Position numbers and translations under genes: made by a program
Notes under the pieces: generated by a model
Databases searched by the model: none
Told to the model about the DNA's origin: nothing
Seen by the model: only the letters and a program-made list of their open reading frames with translations
Shown: in pieces, positions 32,307 to 43,974 of the stretch
Numbering within the stretch: the stretch's first letter is position 1
How the letters are laid out: each line of letters opens with the position of its first letter
From: Aurelia coerulea
Taxonomy: Eukaryota; Cnidaria; Scyphozoa; Semaeostomeae; Ulmaridae
Assembly (NCBI GenBank): GCA_039566865.1
Contig: CM076947.1
Location: 9,741,501 to 9,805,500, forward strand
Direction of reading: 5' to 3'
DNA: 64,000 bases

Positions 32307-33400
32307 TACTTGACTTAAATTTGTTCAGGGGTGTGCCCTAAAGATATTTTTTAACAGGCTCCACAATTCTCCCATAACTACATACATAAAAGTTGGACTG
32401 AGCAAGAGCCTGATATCGCAACATATCCCATTTTAACAACTAACTCTAGAAAACTTGCTGTTGATTCCAAGCACTAGAAAGAGAAGGTGAAATCGATACC
32501 CTGATAAACGGCACATCTCTCTCAGACAAATATACCGAGTACCCCCCCCCCCCCTCCTAAGGATTTTGATGCACTCAACAATGTGATTTCTCATACAGTA
32601 CAATACTTTTTGAATTACAGTACTTGATGCAGAAACATTTACTAAGGGGCTGTCCAAAAATCAATTTTGTCGCAGATAGTGGCATTTAGCCGTTACCGGG
32701 GGGGGGGGGGGGGGGGGGAGAGGGGTTTATTAACTATTTGCTAAGCATGACGGAATGGAACCTAACAATTTTTTCCATAGTATTTTGTAAGGTTTCAACG
32801 CTGGATATAAGGTCAAACAGAGAGAGAAAGGGCCAAAGAAGAAGTCTTCCATACTCACAGGTAAAGGTTTATATGATCGCTCTCAATAAGACTGTTAGTG
32901 AGGTAGGTAAACAGAAGATTTTGTGTCCCCGTTAAGAGAAGGGGGAGGGGGTATCAGAATTTAGCAGCCAAATTCCGCTATCCGTGACAAAATGGATTTT
33001 TGGATGGCCCCTAAAGGTATGAGCTGCTGAGGCACACAGATTGCAATTCATCCCTGTTTTAGTAAGAACTGGAGTGAAGTTTCTAAACTTATGAAATTAA
33101 AATTGGGGGTTTTTTTTTCTTTAGTTTGCATGAAAACAATCAATCTTCCATGCAAAATCATAATTTTAATTTCAAGAAGTTAATCTTCAGAGGACTGCTA
33201 TTGCAGTTGTCTTTTGAATTTACCTTGCCGTTTCTCTGAAATCGTTGTGTTCACTTTTAAGTATTGAAATTATGTTTTAATTGTTTTGTTACCATTTGTT
33301 GAACACTTGTGTGTCATTTTTTGTCCCTTTCTTCATGTCATTTGTTACTGAACGCAAACTGATACAAGCAATGATGCTTCCACATTTATATCTTCCACAA
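31774..33400. other. Non-coding spacer with long G/C homopolymers
   Basis: Homopolymer runs: G at 32279-32306, C at about 32537-32552 and G at 32698-32719. No gene is recognised. Runs of this length are prone to sequencing and assembly error. Confidence 0.5.
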
Positions 33401-34732
33401 TGGCCAGGTCTAAAACGCAGACACCGCGGACATCACAGAGATCGAAGACATGTCCACGCCATTTGCAAGTCCGCGTTTTAGGTTTATAGTAAGAATCGGC
33501 ATTTTTTCAAATCAGAAGAAACGACCACCGGGTGTCCCAGAACAAAATATAAGAATTTGGTTGGTTCCAGTAATGGGAATGTACCGGGTGTCCCAAAAAA
33601 AGTATACATATTTGGTTTACTCCAGTGATGTGCATTCAGTTTTAATCAATGGCTAATCACTCTCAAGATTTTCCTTGATAGCTTACTTGAACATAGATAC
33701 ATTGTTTGTTGGTGCTTTGAGAGCAGACATTTCAATCTAGCAAGCTCAAATTTGCGTCCACTTGCAAACCAGAGCTTAGGCCTATTGACCTAAGCAACTT
33801 CATGAAGCATTGAAATTAGGAACTGAAAGTAATAAAAATTAAGAAACTGTCCAAATTGGGGGGGGGGGGTGACTTCAGGAAACAAAATAACACAATAACT
33901 AATGATGTTCAATTTGATCAAGGTTATCGTTCATTTATGAACTGTGGGCCAGGTCTAAAACGCGGACATCGCGAACATATCCGCGCCATTTGCAAGTCCG
34001 CGTTTTAGGTTTTTCCCTATGTAAAAACCTAAAACGCGGACATCGCAGAAATTTTCTAATTCTTCGAAATAAAGTGTTGATAAGCACGCTTCCGATCTTT
34101 ATGCACACCGCTCCACAGAGAGTCACAGAGGATTAGTTGTTGGAGATTTCTTCATGTCCGCAAAATCAATGTCTGCGTTTTAGGTTTTTACATAGGGAAA
34201 AACCTAAAACGCAGACATTGCGGACATTTTCTAATTCTTCGAAATAAAATGTTGATAACCACGTTTCCACAATCTTTATGCACACCGCTTCACAGAGAGT
34301 CACGGATAGTTAGTGGTTGGCAATTTTATTCATGTCCGCGAAATCAATGTCCGCGTTTTAGGTTTTCGCATAGGGAAAAACCTAAAACGCGGACATTGAT
34401 TTTGCGGACATGGAGAAAATCTCCAACAACTAACGCAACTAACTCTCTGTGACTCTCTGTGAAGCAGTGTGCATAAAGATGGTGGAAGCTTGGTTACAGG
34501 CCCGTAGGATGCAAGGGGGGCAGGGGGGCTGAAGCCCCCAATAATTCTGAAAACAATGTTGCTATGTCACAAGTATGAATTATAGATGTATTGTTCTCTA
34601 TTGTCCTAAGAACAATTGCCCCCCCCCCCAAACAGAAGCTGCTTCCTACGGCCCTGGGTTATCAACACTTTATTTTGAAAAATTGGAAAATGTCGCAGAC
34701 ATGTCTGCGGTGTCCGTGTTTTAGACCTGGCC
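33401..34732. mobile_element. GGCCAGGT-ended element with 9-bp target duplication
   Basis: Begins TGGCCAGGTCTAAAACGC and ends GTTTTAGACCTGGCC. The 9 bp CTTCCACAA occurs immediately before (33392-33400) and after (34733-34741). The interior is a nest of AAAACGCGGACAT / ATGTCCGCGTTTT inverted units, including a second internal left-type end at 33951, and a piece of a CCGGGTG MITE. It is non-coding. A 9-bp duplication is typical of MULE-related elements. Confidence 0.8.
33532..33640 (+). repeat. Two tandem CCGGGTGTCCC MITE ends
   Basis: Two related ~55-bp copies (CCGGGTGTCCCAGAACAAAA and CCGGGTGTCCCAAAAAAAGT) follow each other, sharing ATTTGGTT...CCAGTGATG-like sequence. There is no right-hand partner, so this looks like a partial tandem duplication of one MITE end. 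Confidence 0.6.
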
Positions 34733-34759
34733 CTTCCACAACATGGTCAAAGCATCAGT

Positions 34760-36259
34760 TTATATGTTTGCTTGTAAATATCTCACTGCAGCTATGTAAA
34801 CTGTAGTTCCAAACTGTCCATCATCATAGCAAGGGTTAGGAATGTGGGTGTGAAGTTCCATAAGAAGCTGCTCTGAAAAGCCAGTGTCTATTTCAGGAAC
34901 GAATACCTGATAATCATCTTCTTCTGGAATAGGGCCTTCAGGATCAGTACCATATTCCCGAAGAGCTCTTTCAGTGAAAACGCCATTAATACCACTGTAA
35001 TCAGAATCCCTTAGTCTCACAACCCCTTCTATCCACTGCACATAAGGACTTCTGTTGCCAGCAGTCCTCATTGGATGATGATTCCATCCATCTATAAACT
35101 GTGAAAGTGATGTATTAATTCTTCCTTCATACACATAGTGAAGTGCAAATAAATGCACTTCATCTAGTGGGTTGAGCAGATTTTCAAATTCCAAGGATTC
35201 AAAGACAGCAACGTAAAAAGAAAGTACTCCTTCGTAGACGTCTCTGTGAAGCCTTTCTACCCTCTGATTATGGACGGAGCTTCCTGTTATCACACTTCCC
35301 CGGTTTAATCCCCTTTGTTGAAGCATGAATTCAGCCACCTGCACATTTTCCAAACCATGATCACATCTGGCACGAGACGGAAGACCAAAAATTGCTGTTG
35401 ACTCTTCAAAAAATGCCAGAACTGTGCCACTCCTGTTGTTATCGGCACACCGAAGGTAGATTATTAGTCGTGAGTATCCATCAATACAAGCATGGATCAC
35501 AAAGCGCCAACGGATTAGTTTGTGATTACCATCCAAATGCCAAAGCGCATTAGGACATGGCACTGAGTAGCTTCGGCGATATATGCACCCAAACCATCGT
35601 AGTGATGTTCCAATTGGATCTAACTGCCGCAACATCTCCCGGACCCTTCTTTGTTGTACATGGAGCCCTCTTCCTCGTAATGCACCCATCATTCGTCTTT
35701 GTCCAATGTTTGGATTTAGGGTCATAACCGCCTGCATGGCATCTGCTAATTGCTCATCTGTAACATCAGTAAACCCTTTGTCTCCCAAATTTATACCTAA
35801 CTCATTCCTTCGCCGAAGACGTGTACTTCGTGAAATTCCAAGAAGATTCTGCACTTGAGTCCAACTAAAACCAAACTCTCTGAGGAATCTGAGCTGATTC
35901 TCTGGTATTTCAAATTTGGGCCTACCTCTCGCACCCTGATGTTGATTAGGCACAACATGATTATTCTCTTGTACCTGTATTATGCTCTCTGTGGTAACTT
36001 TTATTTCATTGACTGCCTGAATAATATCTTGCAGAATTATCTGTGTTTGGTCATTTGATGTTTGAAGCATGAGTCGTAGGCCATTTTGGACGTCATCCAA
36101 ACGGCGTGAAATGTTATCAGTAAAATCCAGATCATACCAATTTCCTCTCGAAAGTTGTTCAAAAATTGCATTCGTTGCTTGTATAAAATTACTGACTGCT
36201 TCGTCTGGATTGTTCCTTGCTCTCTCCAGTCTTTCTCTCGCAGCACGTCGATGATTCAT
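34760..36259 (-). CDS. Integrase-type DDE transposase, 499 aa, intact
   Basis: One uninterrupted exon. Residues 1-100 are helical, with heptad-like hydrophobics (probable coiled coil). Residues 112-160 hold an HTH ([21 protein letters not shown]). Residues 165-220 hold a second HTH ([19 protein letters not shown]), and then comes the rve core with D243 (WHLDGNHKL), D300 (RCDHGLENV) and E335 (NQRVERLH), near-canonical D35E spacing. The C-terminal ~120 residues hold an all-helical extension and acidic tail. It shares the WHLDG..KL...IHxCxDGxSR signature with the 416-aa transposase at 3656 but lacks the zinc ribbon. The start at 36259 lies directly at the inner edge of the right inverted repeat, which should contain its promoter. 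All catalytic residues are present, so it may be active. Confidence 0.9.
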   Translation of the reverse strand: MNHRRAARERLERARNNPDEAVSNFIQATNAIFEQLSRGNWYDLDFTDNISRRLDDVQNGLRLMLQTSNDQTQIILQDIIQAVNEIKVTTESIIQVQENNHVVPNQHQGARGRPKFEIPENQLRFLREFGFSWTQVQNLLGISRSTRLRRRNELGINLGDKGFTDVTDEQLADAMQAVMTLNPNIGQRRMMGALRGRGLHVQQRRVREMLRQLDPIGTSLRWFGCIYRRSYSVPCPNALWHLDGNHKLIRWRFVIHACIDGYSRLIIYLRCADNNRSGTVLAFFEESTAIFGLPSRARCDHGLENVQVAEFMLQQRGLNRGSVITGSSVHNQRVERLHRDVYEGVLSFYVAVFESLEFENLLNPLDEVHLFALHYVYEGRINTSLSQFIDGWNHHPMRTAGNRSPYVQWIEGVVRLRDSDYSGINGVFTERALREYGTDPEGPIPEEDDYQVFVPEIDTGFSEQLLMELHTHIPNPCYDDGQFGTTVYIAAVRYLQANI

Positions 36260-36813
36260 CCGGCAAGGAGGAGGAGGTGAAGTTGGAAACGATGAATCAA
36301 TCTAGGCCAGCATTGTGGTTGCGTTTTCCCGCCAAAACGTATGGTCTGTTGCGTCGTAGACTTGCTACCTTTAGTCCGTTTACTAGGACTTATCGTAATA
36401 AGTCTGGCTATTGCGCAATAGGCCATACTAAAGTTACATTTTATATGACTTATTGCGCAATAGACCATACGAAATGAACATGTCATACAGAATGATAATT
36501 TCATGATGTATTGTGCAATAGGCTATACTAAAGTTTCGTTTTCATGACGTATTGCGCAATAAGCCATAAGAAATAGATAGGCCATACAGAAGTTTGGATT
36601 GTCACGATGTATTGCGCCAAAGGCCATACTGAATGCAAAACACCATACGAAACGAAAGTTGGCATACAAAATAATATGAAGACCATACTGAATAGAGCAG
36701 TTAGTGTTGAAAACATTTCTCACATGAAAGGAATTTAGGGTTTAGGATAAGAAATTTAGGGTTTAGGATAAGAAAATGTCAGTTTGTAATAAAGACGCAA
36801 ACGACGCTCCATA
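36260..36813 (-). repeat. Right long terminal inverted repeat with ATTGCGCAAT sites
   Basis: Reverse complement of 25576-26105 with small indels. ATTGCGCAAT occurs at 36410, 36452 and 36551, with variant ATTGTGCAAT at 36510. It abuts the ATG of the 499-aa transposase. Confidence 0.85.
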
Positions 36814-37061
36814 GGGTCAAAGTTCAACTTGCCTTGACGTCCAAACCAGAGCTTTGGCAAAGTCCTGAAATACACATCAACATTTAAAATTGTAAAACTT
36901 AAAAAGAAACAGCAAAATCTTATACAGTACATTGTTGAGTTATTTGCTTTGCTAAAAGAATGTGCTTATGCCAAAGGGCCAAAGCTCTGGTTGGGACATG
37001 GAGGCAAATTGAGCTTCTAGCTCTAACTAATTAATCTCATCATTTCTTTCTAGATACACAA

Positions 37062-37808
37062 TGGCGACCCCGAGACAAGTCACGTTTCGCTTAAACAAGG
37101 CCGGTGAAGTGATTGAGCGTGCATCAACTGCAGCTATAGCTGTTAAATTGGCTTTTTAGAGGGATCAAATTTCAAAAATTAAATTTACCCGACCTGTACT
37201 GCCTCCTGCTCGGGTTCTTGGGAAGGCAAAGAGAACGTTGTTAGCTGAATTTCCTGATATTAATACCACTGACATGAAAGCTGTTCTTGGGAGCTTTGAG
37301 TTGCAACACTACCAGTACCGTGGGGAAAACTTTCAAATGGTTGTTAGAGAACGATGCTGCGTATGCTTCTTATCTTATTCATGGTTCTTCTGAGCCTATA
37401 TTAGATTTAAGCGAAGAAGCCTATTGGAGAACGAATTTGCAGCATCTGGCAAAATATGCACAGCTCTTTCCGCCATTTGTAAAGGTGCACCAAATGCTGG
37501 TAGCGCATATAACTGCAGAAGCCAAGGCAGTTTCAAGCGGAGATCCTGGCGAGGTGAAGGTTGGTAATGGAAAGTTCCATGGCATGACACATTTCCAGCT
37601 CGCGCCTTCAAACAAGCCGAAGCACGTGAGGTATATTGATGAATTCCTGCTCCCGAAAAAAGATGTCCATAATGGATCGGCTATGGATTGTCTTTGGGAG
37701 TACATTGTGAAGTCTAGATCGACCACTGCTTCGTCAACTGGAAGAATACAGCTAGTTGCAACAACCATCAACAACCATCATCGCAGCGAGTATCTCTGCC
37801 ATTGGTAA
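37062..37808 (+). pseudogene. N-terminal part of a DUF6729-like transposon ORF (decayed)
   Basis: Starts ATGGCGACCCCGAG (MATPRQVTFRLNKAGEV), has a TAG at about 37157, continues in frame (RVLGKAKRTLLAEFPDINTT, FELQHYQYRG), then shifts by one base near 37325 into GKTFKWLLENDAAYASYL. This N-terminal layout resembles large repeated cnidarian ORFs that contain a DUF6729 domain (recognition from memory, moderate). It stops at 37808. The rest of the ORF appears beyond the MITE at 38430-39021. Confidence 0.5.
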
Positions 37809-38429
37809 CATCTTAAGAAAATTCAGCCATCACAACTGTTCCTGTCCCTCTCCTTGACAACTTTTGGCAGTGGATTCTAACAGAATTTGAATTTATATGA
37901 CAAGCTGAAAAAAAGGATTGAAATTGATGACGGAAATCTGAGGTTCATATATTCCCCGTACAAACCCCTACAACTTTTCCCCATATCTCTAGTACTAATA
38001 GATTGCTGTCTTGAAAATCTATATTCGAATTTGACCGGTTTAATACGTAATTCTACAAAAAACGAAACATAGCAACTTTAACTCATCTTGTGTTGACATT
38101 GATCAGGTAGGAGTTGTGATTACACTCCTCGTCAAAGCTCAGCATAATCTATGCAAAATTAGCGTTTTCCTGCTGCGACGGAACACAGAAGACGACATTT
38201 TAGCTGGTTTATGGAACATTTCCAAATCTGGCCTGTGTCTATGGATTATAAAAACACAATGGAAATGCTGAAATTCCAAGCATTGATGTAAATTTCGCAA
38301 CCAGATGTGTGCATATTGAAGCAAAGGTTGCAAGAATATCGTAAAATGTCATAACCTTTTCTATTTGGTGGATTTTCAGATTAACTTTTTCAATGTTATC
38401 GACATTTTGGCAGTAGATTTAGTGCTATA
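37809..38429. other. Decayed spacer before the MITE
   Basis: No recognisable coding similarity; it is probably degraded sequence of the same pseudogene. Confidence 0.3.
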
Positions 38430-39021
38430 CCGGGTGTCCCAAAATGATGTATTACTGTTTGATTGCTTACATGTCCATAACCAATGAACTGATTTTCAAA
38501 AACTTTTTATTTCATTGCCTAAAGGCTAAATTGTATTTTAAGATGTTGGTTGTGGTTTTACCACGGCGTTTTCATGTCGAAAAGAAGATCGATAAGCCTG
38601 CTCAAATTCAAGCCTTAGATAGTATGAGAAAGAAACGGCCTATTTTTCCAGTCAACATTTTAGATGTGATACAAAAGGCTGAACTCGTATTCGTATTCTC
38701 TGACTTCAGTATTAACTGAATTCGTATTCTCTGAACGACATATATTCTCTGAACGACTTATGAACTCAGCCTTTTGCATCACATCTAAAATGTTGACTGG
38801 GAAAGAAAGCCGTTTCTTTTTCATACCATCTAAGGCTTGAATTTGAGCAGGTTCATCTATCTTCTTTTCAACATGAAGACATCGACCTAAACCACAACCA
38901 ACATCCTCAAATACAATTTAGCCTTTCGGCAATCGGATAAAATAAAGTTTTTGAAAATTGGTTCATTGTTTTATGGACATATAAGCAATCAAACAATAAT
39001 ACATCATTTTGGGACACCCGG
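38430..39021. mobile_element. Palindromic CCGGGTG MITE
   Basis: Ends CCGGGTGTCCCAAAATGATG and CATCATTTTGGGACACCCGG, flanked by TA. Arms of about 280 nt are almost fully complementary (for example ATTTTAGATGTGATACAAAAG versus its mirror near 38780). It is non-coding and inserted inside the DUF6729-like pseudogene. Confidence 0.9.
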
Positions 39022-39386
39022 TAGATCAAAGTTACATACATAAATCAAAGTTATATAATGAAAACAGGTTAAGATAAACATTTTTAAATTGTTGTAATAA
39101 GTTATTTGTAACTGCGATTTCCATAAGTTTCACTGCGTTCGATTGAACGATTGACGATTGAAGATTAAAACGATTGAGTCCTTTTGAATCTTCGTTGGGA
39201 GGCATAAAGCGAATAATGAGTTGGTCGATGATTTCCGTAATAAGTTTCTCGTCACAATATACAATTTTGGGGTTTAGATATTCCAAAGTACAATCCAGAG
39301 CTCGTCCAAGATGCTCCGTTCCCTTATCGTCTAATGCCTCTAGCACAAGTAGATTAGAATAGAATTCCTTGAATCTGTTCCTACAT

Positions 39387-41290
39387 CTGTCACTGTTCCC
39401 GCGCCTGTTACTGTTCCTGCATCCAAGGAAACACGGAGAAATAATTGGATTTGCAGTAGTCCACAAGCGGATTGGATGGAATTTGAGCTGCTGAAAGATA
39501 TGGGCTTGTATCCTGGCACCCTCAACTACAATCGTCCTAGTTCCCGGGAAGGAAAATCGTTAATGAGGTTCCACCAACGCCAGAACATAAGAAATGCCAT
39601 CCATCTGCTTTGCCTCAGCCAGATCCATTTTATCTTCATCCTGTGTTTGTTTGGATGCCTGAATCTGTTTGCATGCCAATTTGCTCATCACTGCCGTGCA
39701 TTGACAAGGACTGCCATGGCCATGCCCAACAAAGAGGGCTTGGTAAGCCCTGTCCCGTCGTTGCTGAAGCCAGGCAGTATTAAATCTTTGCATCGTAGCT
39801 GATGTGTGATACCTGCAACAACAGACCATGGTCAGCTGATTCACCAAAGTATTTGCCACTTCCTCCAGACTGTATACAAAACATATTCCCTGCTTATATG
39901 ACCTATCGGAAAGCCGTCAACATTGATCTCATTTGCAGAATCTGACGCAGTGGAAGTCCTGCAGATGTAGCTAAAGAAGTGAATGAGTTGGTCAGGCAGA
40001 AATTCGAGTGTAACCATCTTCAGTACCTGCTATACTCCTCCAGAGCGTCAGAGAGCAAGCTAAAAGTAACCTCAATGTCTACTTGGGTTTTGACGTTGAA
40101 GCTCCCAGCATTGATTTTGGCAGTTTTTTTAATGCCAATAATTATTGTGGGGTCGAAGTTTCTCCAGCTTTTATCAAGGATTGCCTTTTCAATGAATACG
40201 ATGAACAGAAACTGGCCATCTACAGCCTGTTTAAGGGATCCTTCGGCAGTTACATTCGCGCCGACCACACAAGAACCTTGGCTAAGAAAGTCGAAATGCA
40301 CAGTGGTGCCATGTGGAGATACACCATCATGAACGAGTACTTGCGAATCGTCAGTTCGGTCATGGTGGAGTCAGAATCTGAGAAGACACTTGAATCATGT
40401 TACGCTGGCCTCGGGAGGAGGTTTTCATTTGCGGAAGTAGAAACGCCGAAGTACAGATGGGTGGATAAATGGTGTTGTGAATCACCTCCACTTGCAATGT
40501 CTGTACAGACATCTGGTACTATTTGATGGGATGATCTGGAGAACGCGTCAGACGAAATCCTGGATAGGCGTCAGTTTGCTCGTCGCAGTGCATGTCAAGA
40601 GCATTTGAGTGGTGAAACCGAGGATCTTCTGGATTCATTCCATTGCATTCGCCGACTTAGTCGCTGTTGCTCTTCGGAAGCCCATTCTGCGTATCCCCGA
40701 TTCATGGCGCTTTCTTCTTGATGGATGAGAGTGATCTTCAAGCACTTCGCTCAGCACGGCATAGCTTGGGATCCAGAGCCAAAGAAGAAAGAGATACCAA
40801 GTCATTGCAGAATGCAGAGCCCTGCACCGTACATGCTGGAGAAAAGAGTGACAGCTGTCATGTTGGCGTTTCGCGATGTCAAGGATATCCGGGATCTTCC
40901 TCTTTTCACCACTCAAATGCTCAATGAATGGTCCTTGCAGAGAACACATGTTCGCAGGGGTTGTTTATCAGATCCATTGGATGTTGGTGGTGTTCTTCAC
41001 CGTCTCACATCTCAACTTGGTGTGACAGCTGAAAATCTAACAATGCCTCAGATTATCAACCCTTTGTTGACATCCAAAATGAAGCAGCCAGTGAAGCGGA
41101 AATTGGACGTCCCAAATACCCTGACTTTGTTCTGAATGATGCTGACACTGGGGAGAAGTTTGGCACGGAATACATTTTGCATACTCAGGAAGAATGGGAC
41201 TTGCTCTTCGAGGGTGAAGACAAGTCTGATGATTCAGATACAGAGTGCCTTGACTCTGGTCTTGAAGAGGAGGTCACCCATTTGATGGAG
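39387..41290 (+). pseudogene. DUF6729-like / RNase H-fold transposase core, decayed
   Basis: Successive frames read a proline-rich linker, a cysteine-rich block (about 39565-39800: HPVFVWMPESVC...CMPICSSLPCIDKDC), then 39970-40530 with a transposase-like core (IRADHTRTLAKKVEMHSGAMWRYTIMNE..., KYRWVDKWCC), and a C-terminal helical part (40725-41135: KRVTAVMLAFRDVKDIRDLPLF). The ADHT and VDKWCC Asp residues may be catalytic (inference). Stops and shifts near 39950, 40080, 40526, 40720 and 41135 destroy the gene. The class resembles large DUF6729-containing ORFs of invertebrate transposons; precise superfamily unknown. Confidence 0.5.
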
Positions 41291-42339
41291 TTGCGATCAG
41301 GTGCCTGTGCTTGAGCTGAAACCCTTGGGAAGCAGATTTCTCATCGTCGGATGTACTTGGTGTGACACACGTTGAAGAGACTGCCATAATATCTTGGCGG
41401 GATTTGGAGAACACGACACCTTCTGAAGTAGGACTCAGGACACCAGAAGTGCCATTGGTTGGCACAAGGGAGAGACGGGACGATGACAGCACCAAGGATG
41501 TTAAATCGAAGCAAAGGCAGAGGCTACGCGGCGAAGTACGTTTAGTGGTCTCATCACTCCTTGGGCACCAGAACGCTGGACATCGGTGATGAAAGGCATC
41601 ACAGACAAGCTTCTGGTGACAACTAAGCCTCCCAACAGGCACCAAAAGGTTACTTAGGAATAGTTCTATTACGATGAACCACAAATTCTATCCCTATGAT
41701 TTACATGTAAATCTTGGATGCAATTCTCTTTCCAAAACAATACCCTTCAAACAGCAAAAATGTGGTTCATCGTACATTTAACTGACATTTTCATCTTCTC
41801 TTGCAGGAATTCTACCGAGGGGTGTAACGCTCATCCGAAAAGACCTACGAGACTTTTTAAAACAATAAAATTTCTTGGAATTTGTTATGGATCTTTCTTT
41901 GAAACTAAAGAATTTCAGCCAAACGTGTACAAGATTTTCAAAGAGTGATGTGCCCCTCGAATTCTAGCACTGTACCACTCGCATTCTACCACACAAATGT
42001 TTGCATTTTCACAAAGATATTTCTTTCACGGGAAACACAATTTTATTCATACTGCCTTTAAAGTGGATGCTATTTTTTTTTCACAGGACTAATGCAAAGT
42101 TTATATTCTTCAATTCTGCATCATTCTAACAATTTTCCATTACAGCAATTTCGTCTCTTTTCACTGTATGGCATGCCAAGCAAAAATAATCCGATAAGAC
42201 TTTCCTCACCAAATAAGCAAATAAAACTTTCCTTTTCAACGAAAGTTTATGCTTTGGAGCTTAGTTTGTTTATCTCTCAAGTGAGTCGTAAACTGGAAGG
42301 ATTGGCAATTGCAAATATTGGCGAAAGCAGGTTCAGTAA
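41291..42339. other. Decayed linker sequence
   Basis: No recognisable domain. Several short frames are interrupted by stops. Probably degraded intron or coding sequence of the surrounding pseudogene. Confidence 0.3.
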
Positions 42340-42867
42340 ATGAAGGACCTAATGGACACATTTCAAGAGCCTGCTACTGTCAGAGCACATATTGCCAGTC
42401 CGACCCCGGAACATCCACCTATCATCGCGCCAGCTCCTGCATACCAATTTGTTCGACTTGGCCATCTCGCCACTCCACGGCAACCTCCTCCAGCCGCTTC
42501 TCCAGTTGCTTCTCTACCATCTCGAAAGGGAAAAAGGAAAGGACCGGTGGAAGCAGAGGTACCAAAGGAAACAGGGCCATCATTATCCGCAAGGTCGGCT
42601 GTGCTCATACTGCAGACAGCCGAAGCAAAGGGGAGTGGGCAATTTACATGACACGTTCGTGCTAGGCCCAAAAGGGACAAGCATGTTTCTTTTATTGCCC
42701 TGCCATGATGTCTGACATATATGGGACACCAAAGACAGATAGCTTTGCAGTAGCTTGGGAGGCTGCTGTACAATGGCATATCGAAAAAGATTGCAAAAAG
42801 GCTGAAGCTGCCGCAACTCACCTTGTGAAAGGCTGGACAAAGCCAGGTGGTCCAAAGAAGAAGACAT
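42340..42867 (+). pseudogene. C-terminal fragment of the DUF6729-like ORF
   Basis: A proline-rich frame (42340-42651: PAYQFVRLGHLATPRQPPP) shifts to frames reading CSYCRQPKQRG, then FFYCPAMMSDIYGTPKTDSF and a basic end (GWTKPGGPKKK, stop at 42867). A paired Cys motif followed by a YCP block near the C-terminus is how such transposon ORFs often end. At least two frameshifts occur. Confidence 0.45.
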
Positions 42868-43968
42868 GAGCTGTGTACATAGGTATCACGGTGGAGCCAA
42901 CTGTTAGAAATTTTCATATGACACTTCCCACAGTATATCAACAATTAATATGTCAAAATTGCATTAATACCGGGTGCGCCAAAATAAACTATGCACGTTT
43001 GGTAGGTCACAATAAATCGTAAACTGGGCAAATTTTGAAAATTCATGACTTTATATTTAGCCAAATGCCTGAATTAGATCCTTGGGTTGTTTTTAATTAA
43101 ACAAATTTTCTTGATTTTCTAGTTAAGGGGCTGTGATTTTTAATAGCAGGGAGGGAGCGGAAGCATTTTGAGAATTTGCCCCTAACAGCACAATAGCGAC
43201 TGCAAAAGAACCAGACTGTCACAAAAGCATAAAAACAAAACAAAGAAGAATTCAATTGAAGAATAGAAGAAAGAACTTAACAGACAAAAAACATTAATGT
43301 CTAGCTTTTTCATAAAACAAATAAATAGTTAAGCTAAAATCTACGAAATTCATTTTTTTTCTAAAATATTCAGAGATTTGGCACATTTATTTTCAGACCC
43401 CGGCATAAACTCATCTAAAAGTTTCAGACCCCAATAAATTTACCCTAAAATTATTGTTGCAAAACTGCAACGGGCATTTTACTCGCTAAAAATCGCCTAG
43501 ACTTTTGACAGAACTTTTCTCTTGTTTTGAAGTTGGAAAAAAGAAAAGAAAAAGACAAATGCAGCACACCTATCCATCAAAAAACTAAACAAAAAGTCAA
43601 TCAAAAATCTGAAAAAACCTTCTGCTTTGAATAAATGCGAACAAAACCGCCATTGAAGATACAGACAGCAGATAGCCTGAAAGCATGCTTTTACTTCCCA
43701 GTCAATATTCCATTCATATATCTATGCAATGGGGTTAATTGATAAAGTCATGCAACTCCAAGATGAATAAATGAATGAATGAATGAATCAATGCCCAGTG
43801 CCAGACACCAAAGCGGTGCTGCTGTCAATGAAATGATCAAACACTTTTGTCGCACACATAACATTAACAATTACTTCCAGATAGTGGAGGCCCTAAAGTC
43901 ACAAGACGGTCTCAATCATGCAGATTGTGATACCAGCATGAAACTGTGTACACCTACCCAGTTTGATG
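42868..43968. other. Spacer with a single CCGGGTG MITE end
   Basis: CCGGGTGCGCCAAAATAAAC preceded by TA at 42968-42969, with no partner end. The remainder is AT-rich non-coding sequence with a short (AATG)n tract at 43768-43786. Confidence 0.5.
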
Positions 43969-43974
43969 CACTGA

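Larger units (their letters stand above)
25576..36813. mobile_element. 11.2-kb DNA transposon with HECT E3 ligase and integrase-type transposase
   Basis: Long inverted repeats (about 25576-26105 and 36260-36813) begin TATGGAGCGTCGTTTGCG at both ends and stay highly similar almost to the first codon of each gene. Inside, a HECT-type ubiquitin ligase gene (+) and an integrase-type DDE transposase (-) converge. MITEs are nested at 30712-30880, 31169-31771 and 33401-34732. I could not define a target-site duplication: the flanks read TTGACCAG on the left and GGGTCAAA on the right, which are inverted rather than direct. Confidence 0.8.

Noticed and set aside
32279..32719. Long G and C homopolymers as G-quadruplex regulatory elements
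   Set aside because: Uninterrupted runs look like simple-sequence expansion or assembly noise; nothing nearby supports a function.
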